64,000 nucleotides of DNA from Gaiellasilicea sp963784895 (GCA_963784895.1 CAWATM010000019.1:48563-112562); one strand, 5' to 3'; shown: positions 1 to 8,288, numbered from the stretch's first letter. The notes: generated by a model not told the origin, from the sequence alone. Numbers and translations are program-made.

Positions 1-1418
1 AACGCGGCAAGAGCGCGATCGTGCTCGTGCCGGAGATCGCGCTGACGCCGCAGACGCTCGGCCGCTTCCAGGCTCGCTTCGGCGACCGGATCGCGGTGCT
101 CCACTCAGGACTGACGGATGCGGAGCGCCGCGACGAGCGGGAGCGGATCGTCGCCGGCGAGGCGCCGATCGTCGTCGGCGCTCGCTCGGCGGTCTTCGCG
201 CCCGTGCCGAACCTGGGCCTGATCTGCATCGACGAGGAGCACGACTCGTCGTACAAGCAGGAGTCCGACCCGCGCTACGACGCGCGCACGGTCGCGGCCA
301 AGCGGGCGGCGCTCGAGGGGGCCGTAGCGGTCTACGGAAGCGCGACGCCGCGGCCGGAGAGCTGGGAGCGGCTGGAGCGGCTCGAGCTCGGCGCGCGGCT
401 CGGCGCGCCGATGCCGAGCGTGCGGATCGTCGACCTCCGCCGCGAGGCGGGCTACCCGCTGTCGGCGCCGCTGCTCGAGGAGCTCGGCCGGATCTCCGAG
501 CAGGGCGGGAAGGCGATCCTGCTCCTGAACCGCCGCGGCCTCGCGCCTGCGATCCACTGCCGCGCCTGCGGCGTCTCGCGCCGTTGCGAGCTCTGCGACG
601 TGGCGCTGACACTGCACGCCGACGGCCGGCTCCATTGCCATCACTGTGGCTACTCGGAGGCGGTGCCCGAGGCGTGTCCGAAGTGCGGCTCCGCGGAGCT
701 GGCGCGGATCGGCGCCGGGACGCAGAAGCTCGAGTCCGAGCTCGCCAAGCGCGTGCCCGAGCTCGAGCGGATCCGGCTCGATGCCGACACGGCCGTGAAG
801 CCAGGTGCGCTCCGCCAGGCACTCGACCGCTTCGCCGCCGCCGACCGCGCCGTCCTGATCGGCACGCAGATGGTCGCGAAGGGTCATCACTTCCCCGGCG
901 TCTCGCTCGCAGCCGTCGTCGACGCCGACACCGGCCTCGCGCTGCCGGATTTCCGCGCCGAGGAGCGCACCTTCCAGCTCGTGACGCAGCTCGCCGGCCG
1001 CAGCGGCCGCGACGCGCCCGGAAAGGTGATCGTCCAGACCTTCCAGCCGGACTCGACACCCCTCCGCTACGCGGCCCGGCACGACGTCGCCGGCTTCCTG
1101 GCCGAGGAGCTCGACCGGCGCCGCGAGCTCGGCTACCCCCCGTTCCGGCACTTGATCTCGATCGTCGCCTCCGGGGCGGACGCGGTGGCGCCGGAGCGGC
1201 TGCTGCGCGAGCTCACCGGGGAGTTGAAGGGCGCCGACCTGCTCGGGCCGGCGCCGCTGCTCCGCCTGCGCGGCCGCCACCGTGCGCAGCTCGTGGCGAA
1301 GACGGACGGGCCGCGCGCGCTCGCCGCGGCTGCCGGTCGGCTGCTCGCGGCGGCGGCCCCCGCGATGCGCCGAGCCGGCGTCAACGCGGTCGTCGATGTG
1401 GATCCCCAGTCGCTCTGA
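1..1418 (+). CDS. priA: PriA replication-restart helicase, 5' truncated by window edge
   Basis: C-terminal two thirds of PriA, the superfamily-2 DNA helicase that reloads the replisome at stalled forks. The frame is open from the first bases, so the N-terminal DNA-binding part and Walker A lie outside the window. Visible are the helicase stretch LVPEIALTPQ, the Walker B box IDEEH about 75 residues in, four CxxC pairs (CRAC, CELC, CHHC, CPKC) forming the two-zinc module typical of PriA, then GTQMVAKGHHFPGV and QLAGRSGR for motifs V and VI. It is followed by def, fmt and rsmB, a neighbourhood often seen for priA. A nested hairpin follows the stop. Confidence 0.96.
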   Translation, partial: RGKSAIVLVPEIALTPQTLGRFQARFGDRIAVLHSGLTDAERRDERERIVAGEAPIVVGARSAVFAPVPNLGLICIDEEHDSSYKQESDPRYDARTVAAKRAALEGAVAVYGSATPRPESWERLERLELGARLGAPMPSVRIVDLRREAGYPLSAPLLEELGRISEQGGKAILLLNRRGLAPAIHCRACGVSRRCELCDVALTLHADGRLHCHHCGYSEAVPEACPKCGSAELARIGAGTQKLESELAKRVPELERIRLDADTAVKPGALRQALDRFAAADRAVLIGTQMVAKGHHFPGVSLAAVVDADTGLALPDFRAEERTFQLVTQLAGRSGRDAPGKVIVQTFQPDSTPLRYAARHDVAGFLAEELDRRRELGYPPFRHLISIVASGADAVAPERLLRELTGELKGADLLGPAPLLRLRGRHRAQLVAKTDGPRALAAAAGRLLAAAAPAMRRAGVNAVVDVDPQSL

Positions 1419-1430
1419 CCAGCTGGCGCG

Positions 1431-1483
1431 CGACGACCCTGCAGGGGCCGCAAGCGGCCCCAGGGCGCAGGGTTGCATCGTCG
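1431..1483 (+). terminator. Nested hairpin after priA
   Basis: Three nested complementary arms: 1431-1436 with 1478-1483, 1436-1442 with 1467-1473 (ACCCTGC/GCAGGGT), and an inner 7-bp stem 1444-1450 with 1455-1461 around a CAAG loop. There is no T tract. It lies between the priA stop and the def promoter, so a terminator or processing hairpin is the likeliest reading. Confidence 0.55.
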
Positions 1484-1517
1484 ACCGGTGGGTGACGGGG
1501 ACGACGTTCGGCGGGGC

Positions 1518-1523
1518 TACACT
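1518..1523 (+). promoter_or_regulatory. -10 box TACACT of def, leaderless type
   Basis: TACACT ends 7 bases before the ATG of def, so transcription would start at or next to the start codon. No ribosome binding site is visible. Confidence 0.6.
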
Positions 1524-1530
1524 CGCGCGC

Positions 1531-2109
1531 ATGGCCGAGGGCGGCGTGCCGGCACCCGAAGGGGGCGAGGAGGTCGACGAGCGCGAGCTCGACGCGCAGG
1601 ACCGAGCGCGGCGACGGGTCGCGCTCGCGCAGATCCGCCAGTACCCGGATGCCGTCCTGCGGATGCGGGCGCGCGAGGTGGAGCGGTTCGACGACGACCT
1701 GGCGCGGCTGGCCGAGAAGATGACGCACCTGATGCACGACGCGCGCGGCGTCGGCCTCGCCGCGACGCAGGTCGGCGTGCTCCAGCGCCTCTTCGTCTTC
1801 CAGCTCGCCGACGACGAGGACGTGACGACGATCGTCAATCCCGAGGTCACGAAACGCTCGCGGTCGACGGAGGTCGCCGACGAAGGCTGCCTCTCGTTGC
1901 AGGGGGTGCTCGTCCCGGTCGAGCGCGCCAGCGAGGTGACGATCGTCGGACAGGACGTCACGGGGTCGCCGCTCGAGCTCGAGCTCGAGCAGATGGACGC
2001 GCGTGTCGTCCAGCACGAGCTCGACCACCTCGACGGCGTGCTGATGCTCGAGCGGACCGACGACGAGTCGCGCAAGGACGCGCTCGCGACCCTGCGCAAG
2101 CAGCTCTAG
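1531..2109 (+). CDS. def: Peptide deformylase
   Basis: Removes the formyl group from the N-terminal methionine of new proteins, using a metal ion. All three family motifs are present: GVGLAATQVG, EGCLS (metal-binding Cys) and QHELDHLDG (two metal-binding His and the catalytic Glu). The 192-residue protein carries about 30 extra, mostly charged residues before the usual start region (IRQYPDAVLR). The ATG at 1531 was chosen because a TACACT box precedes it by 7 bases and no ATG, GTG or TTG lies closer to the conserved part. It is followed closely by fmt, which performs the opposite reaction on initiator tRNA. Confidence 0.95.
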   Translation: MAEGGVPAPEGGEEVDERELDAQDRARRRVALAQIRQYPDAVLRMRAREVERFDDDLARLAEKMTHLMHDARGVGLAATQVGVLQRLFVFQLADDEDVTTIVNPEVTKRSRSTEVADEGCLSLQGVLVPVERASEVTIVGQDVTGSPLELELEQMDARVVQHELDHLDGVLMLERTDDESRKDALATLRKQL

Positions 2110-2110
2110 T

Positions 2111-2116
2111 TACCTT
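2111..2116 (+). promoter_or_regulatory. -10 box TACCTT of fmt, leaderless type
   Basis: TACCTT starts 2 bases after the def stop codon and ends 6 bases before the GTG of fmt. No Shine-Dalgarno sequence is seen in the short gap. Confidence 0.55.
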
Positions 2117-2122
2117 CCTCGT

Positions 2123-2908
2123 GTGAGGATCTCCGTCGCTGCCACGGCGCCGTTCGGCGCGGACGTGCTCGAGCGACTCGCAGCGCGCCATGATGTTGCA
2201 ACACTCCTGACGCGGCCCGACAGCCCGGCAGGTCGCGGCCGCAAGCTCGCCGCTCCGCCCGCAAAGACCGTCGCCGAGCGACTGGGGATCCCGGTGCTGC
2301 AGCCGGTGCGGCCGACGGGCGAGCTCGAGCTGCAGGGCGACGCCGTCGTCGTCGCCGCGTACGGCTTGCTGATCCCAGAGACCCTGCTGGGGGAGCGGCT
2401 CTGGCTCAACGTGCACCCGTCGCTGCTGCCGCGGTGGCGCGGCGCGGCGCCGGTCGAGCGCGCACTGCTCGCCGGTGACGCCGAGACCGGTGTGACGATC
2501 CACGAGACCGTGAAGGAGCTCGACGCCGGGCCGGTCGCCGCGCAGCGCGCGTTCGCGCTCACCGCCGAGGACGATGCGGGAACCGTGTACGCGCGCGCGG
2601 CCGAGCTCGCGGTCGAGCTGCTCGGCGAGGTGCTGCCGGCGCCGTCGTTCAGACCGCAGGTCGGCGAACCGACCTACGCGGCCAAGATCGAGCCGGCAGA
2701 CCGTGAGCTCGACCTCTCGCAGCCGGAGGAGAGCCTGAACCGGATCCGGGCGCTCTCGCCGCACATCGGCGCCCGCGGCGAGCTCCACGGCCGCCGCGTC
2801 ACGGTCTGGAAGGCCCGGCTCGAGGACGGTGCGCTCGTGCCGGTCGAGGTGCAGCCGGAGGGCGGGACACGGATGCCGTACGAGGCATGGCTGCGCGGGC
2901 TCCGATAG
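2123..2908 (+). CDS. fmt: Methionyl-tRNA formyltransferase
   Basis: Formylates Met-tRNA(fMet) using 10-formyltetrahydrofolate, in the cytoplasm. The formyl-transfer core is clear: LNVHPSLLPRWRGAAPV, with the catalytic Asn/His pair, and GDAETGVTIHE carrying the catalytic Asp. At 261 residues it is shorter than the usual 300-320, the shortfall being mainly in the C-terminal tRNA-binding OB domain, which ends at MPYEAWLRGLR. The start is GTG. The 3' end overlaps rsmB by 22 bases, so the two are probably co-translated. Confidence 0.94.
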   Translation: MRISVAATAPFGADVLERLAARHDVATLLTRPDSPAGRGRKLAAPPAKTVAERLGIPVLQPVRPTGELELQGDAVVVAAYGLLIPETLLGERLWLNVHPSLLPRWRGAAPVERALLAGDAETGVTIHETVKELDAGPVAAQRAFALTAEDDAGTVYARAAELAVELLGEVLPAPSFRPQVGEPTYAAKIEPADRELDLSQPEESLNRIRALSPHIGARGELHGRRVTVWKARLEDGALVPVEVQPEGGTRMPYEAWLRGLR

Positions 2909-4113
2909 CCCCGGCACGCGCGGCCGCGTACGACGTCGTGCGCCGCGTCTTCGAGGAGGGCGCGTACGCCGACCGGGCGCTCCGCAGCGCCTCCGAGCGG
3001 CTGGACGACCGCGACCGGGCGCTCGCCCGGCAGCTCGCGTTCGGGACGGTGCAGCGGGTGCGGACGCTCGACCACGCGATCGAGACGCTCGGCAAGCGGC
3101 CCGTGCGGAAGCTCGATCCGCCCGTGCTCGCGGCGCTCCGCCTCGGCGCTTTCCAGCTCGGCTTTCTCGGCGGCGTCCCGCGTTACGCGGCGGTGAACGA
3201 GTCGGTGGAGCTCGTGCGGCGCGCACGGCTCGAGCGCGCCGTCCCGTTCGCGAACGCCGTGCTTCGTCGCGTCGGCGACGGGATCGAGCGCCTGCTCGCG
3301 GAGCTCCCCGAGGGGCCGCTCAAGCACTCCTACCCCGACTGGATCTGGGACGTCTGGCGGCGCGACGTGGGCGAGGAGGCGGCGCTCGCGCTGATGCGGG
3401 CGCAGAACGAGCCGCCACCCGTCGTTGTCAGACACGTCCGGGGTCAGACCCCGGCCGGGTCCAGAACGGACATCCCGGGCGCGTTCGAGGTCGATCGCGT
3501 CGACGCGACGGCCCTTGAAGCGGGCGAAATCTGGCCGCAGAGTCGCGGGTCACAGCTGGCCGGGCTCGTCGTCGGCTCGCAGGACGGTGAGCGTGTCCTC
3601 GACCTCTGCGCCGCCCCTGGCGGCAAGACGGCGATGTTGGCCGGTGCGGTGACCGCGGTCGAGGTGAACGAGGCCCGCGCGCGCGAGCTGGAGGAGAACG
3701 TCCGCCGGCTCGGCGCGACGAACGTCACGGTCGTTCGAGCCGACGGCCGCGAGCTTCCTCCCGAGCTGACCGGCTTCGACCGCGCCCTCGTCGACGCGCC
3801 CTGCTCCGGCCTCGGCGTCCTTGCCGCGCGCCCCGACCTGCGCTGGCGCTCGCAGGCGCTGCCGGAGCTCCAGCTCGAGCTGCTGCTCGCCGCTGCGGAA
3901 CGCGTCCGGCCAGGTGGGACGATCGTCTACTCCGTCTGCACGATCAACGCGGACGAGTCTGAGGCGGTCGTCGACGCTTCCGGTCTCGTCGCCGAGCCGA
4001 TCGAGGGCTGGGCGCAGTTCCGGCACCCGACCCGGCCGGAGTTCCTGCAGACGCTGCCGCACGTTCACCGCACGAGCGGCTTCTTCATCGCTCGCCTCCG
4101 CACGGCGCCGTAG
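2887..4113 (+). CDS. rsmB: 16S rRNA cytosine-5 methyltransferase RsmB (Sun/Fmu)
   Basis: Methylates a cytosine of 16S rRNA with SAM (C967 in E. coli numbering). An N-terminal NusB-like RNA-binding domain (about residues 1-140) is followed by the Rossmann methyltransferase domain with LDLCAAPGGKT for SAM and two catalytic cysteines in DAPCSG and YSVCTIN. Around residues 180-200, where the family usually has an R-V-N motif, the protein reads RHVRGQTPAG. The DNA there contains the perfect palindrome at 3438-3454, suggesting that a repeat was inserted or reshaped in frame. It overlaps fmt by 22 bases and is followed by rpe. Confidence 0.94.
   Translation: MAARAPIAPARAAAYDVVRRVFEEGAYADRALRSASERLDDRDRALARQLAFGTVQRVRTLDHAIETLGKRPVRKLDPPVLAALRLGAFQLGFLGGVPRYAAVNESVELVRRARLERAVPFANAVLRRVGDGIERLLAELPEGPLKHSYPDWIWDVWRRDVGEEAALALMRAQNEPPPVVVRHVRGQTPAGSRTDIPGAFEVDRVDATALEAGEIWPQSRGSQLAGLVVGSQDGERVLDLCAAPGGKTAMLAGAVTAVEVNEARARELEENVRRLGATNVTVVRADGRELPPELTGFDRALVDAPCSGLGVLAARPDLRWRSQALPELQLELLLAAAERVRPGGTIVYSVCTINADESEAVVDASGLVAEPIEGWAQFRHPTRPEFLQTLPHVHRTSGFFIARLRTAP
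3438..3454. repeat. Palindrome inside rsmB
   Basis: Two 8-base arms, CCGGGGTC and GACCCCGG, flank a single A. The core resembles the hairpin behind tRNA-Leu at 60063-60088, whose arms also contain GTCCGGG and CCCGGAC, so both may belong to one dispersed palindrome family. Confidence 0.55.
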
Positions 4114-4116
4114 GAT
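4111..4116 (+). promoter_or_regulatory. -10 box TAGGAT of rpe, fused to the rsmB stop codon
   Basis: The first three bases are the TAG stop of rsmB. The box ends 6 bases before the GTG of rpe, the spacing of a leaderless promoter. Confidence 0.55.
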
Positions 4117-4122
4117 CGCCGC

Positions 4123-4797
4123 GTGGGCTGGCGCGACTGGGTGCGGACGGTCGAGATCGAGCCGTCGCTCTACGCGGCGGACTTCTGGCGCCTCGGCGAC
4201 CAGGTCCAGCAGGTCGGGCACGCGGGTGCCCGTGTCTTCCATTTCGACATCGGCGACGGCCACTTCGTCCCGCCCGTGACGATCGGGCCGGTCGTGCTCC
4301 GCTCGATCGCGCCCCACATCCACGACCTCGGCGGCCGGATCGACTGTCACTTGATGGTCGACGATCCCGTGCATCACTTCCAGGAGCTCGCGGAGTCGGG
4401 CGCCGACAGCGTCACCTTCCACGTCGAGGCGGTCGACGACGTCGGCGCCGTGCTGGCGCAGGCGCGCGAGCACGGGCTCGGGGCCGGTGTCGCGTTCAAC
4501 CCGGAGACGGAGGTCGAGAGGGCCGCCGAGGCCGCGAATCAGGGCGCCGACCTCTGCCTCTGCATGTCGATCAAGCCCGGCTACTCGGGCCAGGAGTTCA
4601 TGGAGGACGCGTACGAGCGGGTCGCACGCACGCGTGAGCTCGTCGACTGCTACGTCCAGGTCGACGGCGGCCTCAAGGCGGAGAACGTCCGCGCCGTGCA
4701 CGCGGCCGGCGCCGACCTGCTCGTCGTCGGCACCGGCCTCTTCGGCTTCGAGGATCTGCCGCGGGCCTACCGGCGGCTGGTACAAGCGTTGGCATGA
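4123..4797 (+). CDS. rpe: Ribulose-phosphate 3-epimerase
   Basis: Interconverts ribulose 5-phosphate and xylulose 5-phosphate in the pentose phosphate pathway; ribulose 5-phosphate is also the substrate of the ribB activity encoded by ribBA nearby. TIM-barrel signatures are visible: FHFDIGDGHFVPPV near the N-terminus, DCHLMVDDP, MSIKPGYSGQ, and the phosphate-binding VDGGLKAENV followed by VVGTGLFG. The length of 224 residues is normal. The start is a GTG preceded by a TAGGAT box. The stop is embedded in an ATGA that opens a repeat-bearing spacer before ribD. Confidence 0.95.
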   Translation: MGWRDWVRTVEIEPSLYAADFWRLGDQVQQVGHAGARVFHFDIGDGHFVPPVTIGPVVLRSIAPHIHDLGGRIDCHLMVDDPVHHFQELAESGADSVTFHVEAVDDVGAVLAQAREHGLGAGVAFNPETEVERAAEAANQGADLCLCMSIKPGYSGQEFMEDAYERVARTRELVDCYVQVDGGLKAENVRAVHAAGADLLVVGTGLFGFEDLPRAYRRLVQALA

Positions 4798-4864
4798 CCG
4801 GCGTAGGCTCGACGGAGCCGGCCCAGGAGCGGAGGCGGCGGCTCTGCCGCCGCCTGGAGCGGGC
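4792..4864 (+). repeat. Dispersed hairpin repeat, copy 1 (rpe-ribD spacer)
   Basis: The whole rpe-ribD spacer matches a second copy at 49621-49691. Both begin GCATGAC, share an 18-base identical stretch at 4820-4837 and 49650-49667, and then form a strong hairpin. Here the hairpin has a 10-bp stem (4833-4842 with 4846-4855) and a TCT loop. An ATG at 4794 opens a 24-codon frame that stops at 4866-4868, overlapping the ribD start codon; this is probably incidental, although it could couple translation of ribD to rpe. Confidence 0.75.
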
Positions 4865-5800
4865 ATGAGTCTGGAACGGGCGCTCGAGCTGGCCGCGCTC
4901 GCGGACGGCCGGGCGTACCCGAAGCCGACGGTCGGCGCGGTCGTCGTCGCCGGCGGCGAGATCGTCGGCGAGGGTGCGACCGAGGCGGACGGGCGCCACG
5001 GCGAGGTCGTTGCGCTCGCGGCGGCGGGCGAACGCGCCCGCGGCGCCACCCTCTACGTGACGATGGAGCCCTGCGCCCACCACGGGACGACGCCGCCGTG
5101 CGTCGACGCCGTGCTCGCCGCCGGGATCGTCCGCGTCGTCGCCGGCTCGCTCGACCCGAATCCCGACGCCGGCGGGGGTCTCGAGCGGTTGCGGGAGCAG
5201 GAGGTCGAGGCCGAGCTGGCGGACAGCTTCGCGGCTCGCCGCCAGAACGAGGCGTGGCGCACGTGGACGTCGCAGGGGCGCCCGTTCGTCACCTACAAGG
5301 CCGCGGTGACGCTCGACGGCCGCGTCACTGCGCCGGGCGAGCGTTGGGTCTCGGGCGAAGAGTCGCGCCGGCTCGTGCACGAGCTCCGAGCCGCGTCCGA
5401 CGCCGTCGCCGTCGGGATGGGAACGGTGCGGCTCGAGAACCCGCGCCTCGACGCGCGCGACGTCGACGCACGGCGCCAGCCTCGCCGGCTCGCATTCGGC
5501 AGCGCGCCGCTGCCCGAGGGGTCTGCGCTTGAGCTCCGCTCGGGACCGCTACTCGAGGAGTTGCGCTCCCTCGCCGCCGACGGCGTCCAGTCACTCCTGC
5601 TCGAGGGGGGCCCGACGCTCGCGCGGGCATTCCTCGAGGCGGGGCTCGTGGACAAGCTGCTCCTCTTCGTCGCGCCGACGCTCTCGGGGGACGGGCCGCT
5701 CGTTCTGCCCGGCCTCGACCGCCCGCTCCGGGCCTCGCACCTGACGAGCCGGCAGATCGGTGCCGACGTGCTCCTCGAGGCGTACCTGCGGGAGCCGTAA
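4865..5800 (+). CDS. ribD: Bifunctional riboflavin deaminase/reductase RibD
   Basis: Catalyses the second and third steps of riboflavin synthesis, deamination then reduction of the pyrimidine intermediate. The N-terminal deaminase domain carries the zinc motif HGE (the family usually has HAE) and PCAHHGTTPPC. The C-terminal reductase domain begins at FVTYKAAVTLDG and contains LLLEGGPTLARAFLEAGLVD. The length is 311 residues, slightly shorter than typical. The ATG at 4865 was chosen because it starts the conserved region directly. The gene is first in the order ribD-ribE-ribBA-ribH, and no FMN riboswitch is recognisable upstream. Confidence 0.95.
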   Translation: MSLERALELAALADGRAYPKPTVGAVVVAGGEIVGEGATEADGRHGEVVALAAAGERARGATLYVTMEPCAHHGTTPPCVDAVLAAGIVRVVAGSLDPNPDAGGGLERLREQEVEAELADSFAARRQNEAWRTWTSQGRPFVTYKAAVTLDGRVTAPGERWVSGEESRRLVHELRAASDAVAVGMGTVRLENPRLDARDVDARRQPRRLAFGSAPLPEGSALELRSGPLLEELRSLAADGVQSLLLEGGPTLARAFLEAGLVDKLLLFVAPTLSGDGPLVLPGLDRPLRASHLTSRQIGADVLLEAYLREP

Positions 5801-5803
5801 CCT
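5798..5803 (+). promoter_or_regulatory. -10 box TAACCT of ribE, fused to the ribD stop codon
   Basis: The TAA stop of ribD forms the first half of TAACCT, which ends 6 bases before the ribE ATG. Confidence 0.55.
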
Positions 5804-5809
5804 CTCACC

Positions 5810-6376
5810 ATGTTCACCGGGCTCGTGCGGGAGGTGGGTCAGGTCGCGTCCTTCGAGGGCGGCAGGCTCGTCGTCGAGGCGGCACTGCAGGCCGAGCCCG
5901 GCGACTCCGTCGCGATCGACGGGGTCTGCCTGACCGTCGTCGAGCTCGGCGGCGGCCGGCTCGCGTTCGACGTCGTCCCCGAGACGCTCGACCGCGTGAA
6001 GCCGTTCGGCGACCGCGTCAACCTCGAGCCGGCGCTGCGGGCCGGCGATCCGCTCGGCGGGCACTACGTCCAGGGACACGTCGACGGCGTCGGCCGCGTC
6101 GCGTCGGTCCAGCCCGAGACTGACGGCGCTCGCGTCCGCGTCGAGCCTCCCGCGGAGCTGCTCCGCTATCTCGTCGAGAAGGGGTCGGTTGCGGTGGAGG
6201 GGGTGTCGTTGACGGTCGCCGCCGTCGACGAAACCGGCTTCGAGATCGCCCTGATCCCGCACACGCTTGCCGAAACGACGCTGTCCGAGCTCACGCCGGG
6301 AAGCCGGGTCAACCTGGAGCTGGACGTGCTCGCGAAGTACGTCGAAAAGCTGCTGCCCGGTACGATGCCGCGGTGA
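5810..6376 (+). CDS. ribE: Riboflavin synthase, alpha subunit
   Basis: Dismutates two molecules of 6,7-dimethyl-8-ribityllumazine into riboflavin and the pyrimidine precursor. The protein starts with the invariant MFTGLV and has the two-fold repeated lumazine-binding barrels: SVAIDGVCLTVVELGG in the first half and SVAVEGVSLTVAAVD in the second, joined by GGHYVQGHVDG. It has 188 residues. Its stop overlaps the ribBA GTG in a GTGA. Confidence 0.96.
   Translation: MFTGLVREVGQVASFEGGRLVVEAALQAEPGDSVAIDGVCLTVVELGGGRLAFDVVPETLDRVKPFGDRVNLEPALRAGDPLGGHYVQGHVDGVGRVASVQPETDGARVRVEPPAELLRYLVEKGSVAVEGVSLTVAAVDETGFEIALIPHTLAETTLSELTPGSRVNLELDVLAKYVEKLLPGTMPR
6361..6366 (+). promoter_or_regulatory. -10 box TACGAT of ribBA, leaderless type
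   Basis: Lies inside the last codons of ribE and ends 6 bases before the GTG of ribBA. It would give ribBA an internal promoter in addition to read-through. Confidence 0.5.
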
Positions 6377-7647
6377 CGATGACCGTCGACACGCGCGCCG
6401 AGAGTCCGTTCGCCACCGTCGAGGAGGCGATCGAGGACATCCGCGCCGGCCGCTTCGTCGTCGTCGTCGACGACGAAGATCGCGAGAACGAGGGCGACCT
6501 GACGATCGCCGCCCAGTTCGCGACGCCGGAGGCGGTCAACTTCATGGTCACGCACGCGCGCGGGCTCGTCTGCCTCTGCCTGACCGAGGAGCGGTGCGAC
6601 GAGCTCGGGCTGCGGCAGATGACCGACCAGAACGAGACACCGTTCGGCACCGCCTTCACCGTCACAGTCGAGGCGCGCGAGGGGGTCACGACCGGCATCT
6701 CGGCCCACGACCGCGCCCACACGATTCAGGTCGCCGTCGATCCGTCCTCCGGGCCGCGCGACCTCGTCCAGCCGGGTCACATCTTCCCGCTCCGCGCCCG
6801 CCGCGGCGGCGTGCTCCAGCGCTCCGGCCAGACCGAGGCAGCGGTCGATCTCGCCCGGCTCGCGGGCGTGATCCCGGCCGGCGTCGTCTGCGAGATCATG
6901 AAGGACGACGGGACGATGGCCCGCGTGCCGGACCTGATCGAGTACTGCGCCACGCACGGGCTGAAGATGATCACGGTCGCCGACCTGATCGAATACCGCC
7001 GCCGCCACGAGAAGCTCGTCGAGCGGATCACGTCCGTCGGCCTGCCGACTGCCTACGGCGAGTTCACGGCCGTCGCCTTCCGCGAGACGCTGACCGGCAA
7101 GCACCATGTCGCGCTCGTGAAGGGCGACGTCCACGGCGCGCAGGACGTGCTCGTCCGCGTCCACTCCGAGTGCCTCACCGGCGACGTCTTCCACTCGCAT
7201 CTCTGCGACTGCGGCGAGCAGCTCGAGCTGGCGCTCACTCGGATCGAGCAGGAGGGGAAGGGGGTCGTGCTCTACCTCTCCCAGGAAGGGCGTGGGATCG
7301 GGCTGCTCAACAAGCTGAAGGCATACGAGCTGCAGGCCCAGGGGCTCGATACCGTCGAGGCAAACCTGCGCCTCGGCTTCGCCGCCGACCAGCGCGAGTA
7401 CGGGATCGGCTCGCAGATCCTCGCCGACCTCGGCCTCTCGACGATCCGCGTGCTCACGAACAACCCGAAGAAGATCTCCGGGATCGCCGGCTTCGGGCTC
7501 GAGGTCGTCGCCCAGGAGCCGATCGAGGTGACGCCGAAGCCCGAGAACCGCCGCTACCTGGAGGCGAAGCGGGAGAAGCTCGGCCACAAGCTGCACCACC
7601 AGGATCTCCGCCTCGACCCCGGTCTCTACGAGGAAGCCGAGGCGTGA
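6373..7647 (+). CDS. ribBA: DHBP synthase / GTP cyclohydrolase II fusion
   Basis: Supplies both starting branches of riboflavin synthesis. The N-terminal RibB domain (about residues 1-205) turns ribulose 5-phosphate into the four-carbon unit and shows DDEDRENEGDL, FGTAFTVTVEA and the metal-binding PGHIFPLRA. The C-terminal RibA domain opens GTP and shows VHSECLTGDVFHS with CDCG for zinc, then LSQEGRGIGLLNKLKAYELQ. The length of 424 residues is standard. The start is GTG at 6373, overlapping the ribE stop; an in-frame ATG follows two codons later. Confidence 0.96.
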   Translation: MTMTVDTRAESPFATVEEAIEDIRAGRFVVVVDDEDRENEGDLTIAAQFATPEAVNFMVTHARGLVCLCLTEERCDELGLRQMTDQNETPFGTAFTVTVEAREGVTTGISAHDRAHTIQVAVDPSSGPRDLVQPGHIFPLRARRGGVLQRSGQTEAAVDLARLAGVIPAGVVCEIMKDDGTMARVPDLIEYCATHGLKMITVADLIEYRRRHEKLVERITSVGLPTAYGEFTAVAFRETLTGKHHVALVKGDVHGAQDVLVRVHSECLTGDVFHSHLCDCGEQLELALTRIEQEGKGVVLYLSQEGRGIGLLNKLKAYELQAQGLDTVEANLRLGFAADQREYGIGSQILADLGLSTIRVLTNNPKKISGIAGFGLEVVAQEPIEVTPKPENRRYLEAKREKLGHKLHHQDLRLDPGLYEEAEA

Positions 7648-8288
7648 GCGACCGCTGGCCCGAGGCGCCGCCGCTCGACGATCCGCCCGGCGAAGCCGAC
7701 CAGTCCCGTGAGGAGGACGCGGCGCCGGAGGCGAACGTCGACGAGCCTGCCGCGGAGGCTGAGGCGGAGGTCGAGTCCGAGTCGACCGAGCACGTCGCCG
7801 GCGAGCTCGGCGTGCCGGAGGGCTACGGCGTCCTCGAAGGCAACCCGCAAGGCAACGGCCGCGCCGTCGGCGTCGTCGTCAGCCGTTTCAACGGCGCCGT
7901 CACGAGCAAGCTGCTCGACGGCGCGCTCGCCGAGCTCGAGGCCGCGGGCGTCGCGCGCGAGGCGATCACGGTGATGCCGGTGCCCGGCGCGTTCGAGCTG
8001 CCGATCGCGGCAATGGCGCTCGCGAAGACGCGCCGCTACGCCTGCATCGTCGCGCTCGGCTGCGTCATCCGCGGCGACACGCCGCATTTCGACTTCGTCG
8101 CCGGTGAGGCCGCGTCCGGGCTCCAGCTGGCGGCGCTCGAGACGGGTGTTCCGGTCGCGTTCGGGGTTCTGACGCTCGAGCAGGCCGACCAGGCCGACGA
8201 CCGCATCGAGAAGGGCGCCGAGGCGGTCCGCACCGGGCTCGAGATGGCGGACGTCTTCGCCCAGCTCCGCGCCGCAGCGCAGCGCTGA
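7644..8288 (+). CDS. ribH: Lumazine synthase with acidic N-terminal extension
   Basis: Condenses the RibB and RibD products into 6,7-dimethyl-8-ribityllumazine and normally assembles into icosahedral or pentameric shells. The catalytic core is in the second part: VVSRFNGAVT, PGAFELPIA, TPHFDFVAGEAASGL with the catalytic His, and KGAEA near the end. From the GTG at 7644, which overlaps the ribBA stop, the protein has 214 residues. About 60 of these form a Glu/Ala-rich N-terminal extension absent from ordinary 150-160 residue enzymes. An internal GTG just before PEGYGVLEG could be an alternative start giving a normal-length enzyme. Confidence 0.93.
   Translation: MSDRWPEAPPLDDPPGEADQSREEDAAPEANVDEPAAEAEAEVESESTEHVAGELGVPEGYGVLEGNPQGNGRAVGVVVSRFNGAVTSKLLDGALAELEAAGVAREAITVMPVPGAFELPIAAMALAKTRRYACIVALGCVIRGDTPHFDFVAGEAASGLQLAALETGVPVAFGVLTLEQADQADDRIEKGAEAVRTGLEMADVFAQLRAAAQR

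Noticed and set aside
4798..4864. FMN riboswitch before the riboflavin genes
   Set aside because: The 67-base spacer is far too short for an RFN element and is explained by the hairpin repeat shared with the addB-addA junction.
4794..4868. 24-codon frame between rpe and ribD as a gene
   Set aside because: It is made of the repeat element. The matching copy encodes the AddA N-terminus, and the peptide shows no features beyond Arg richness.
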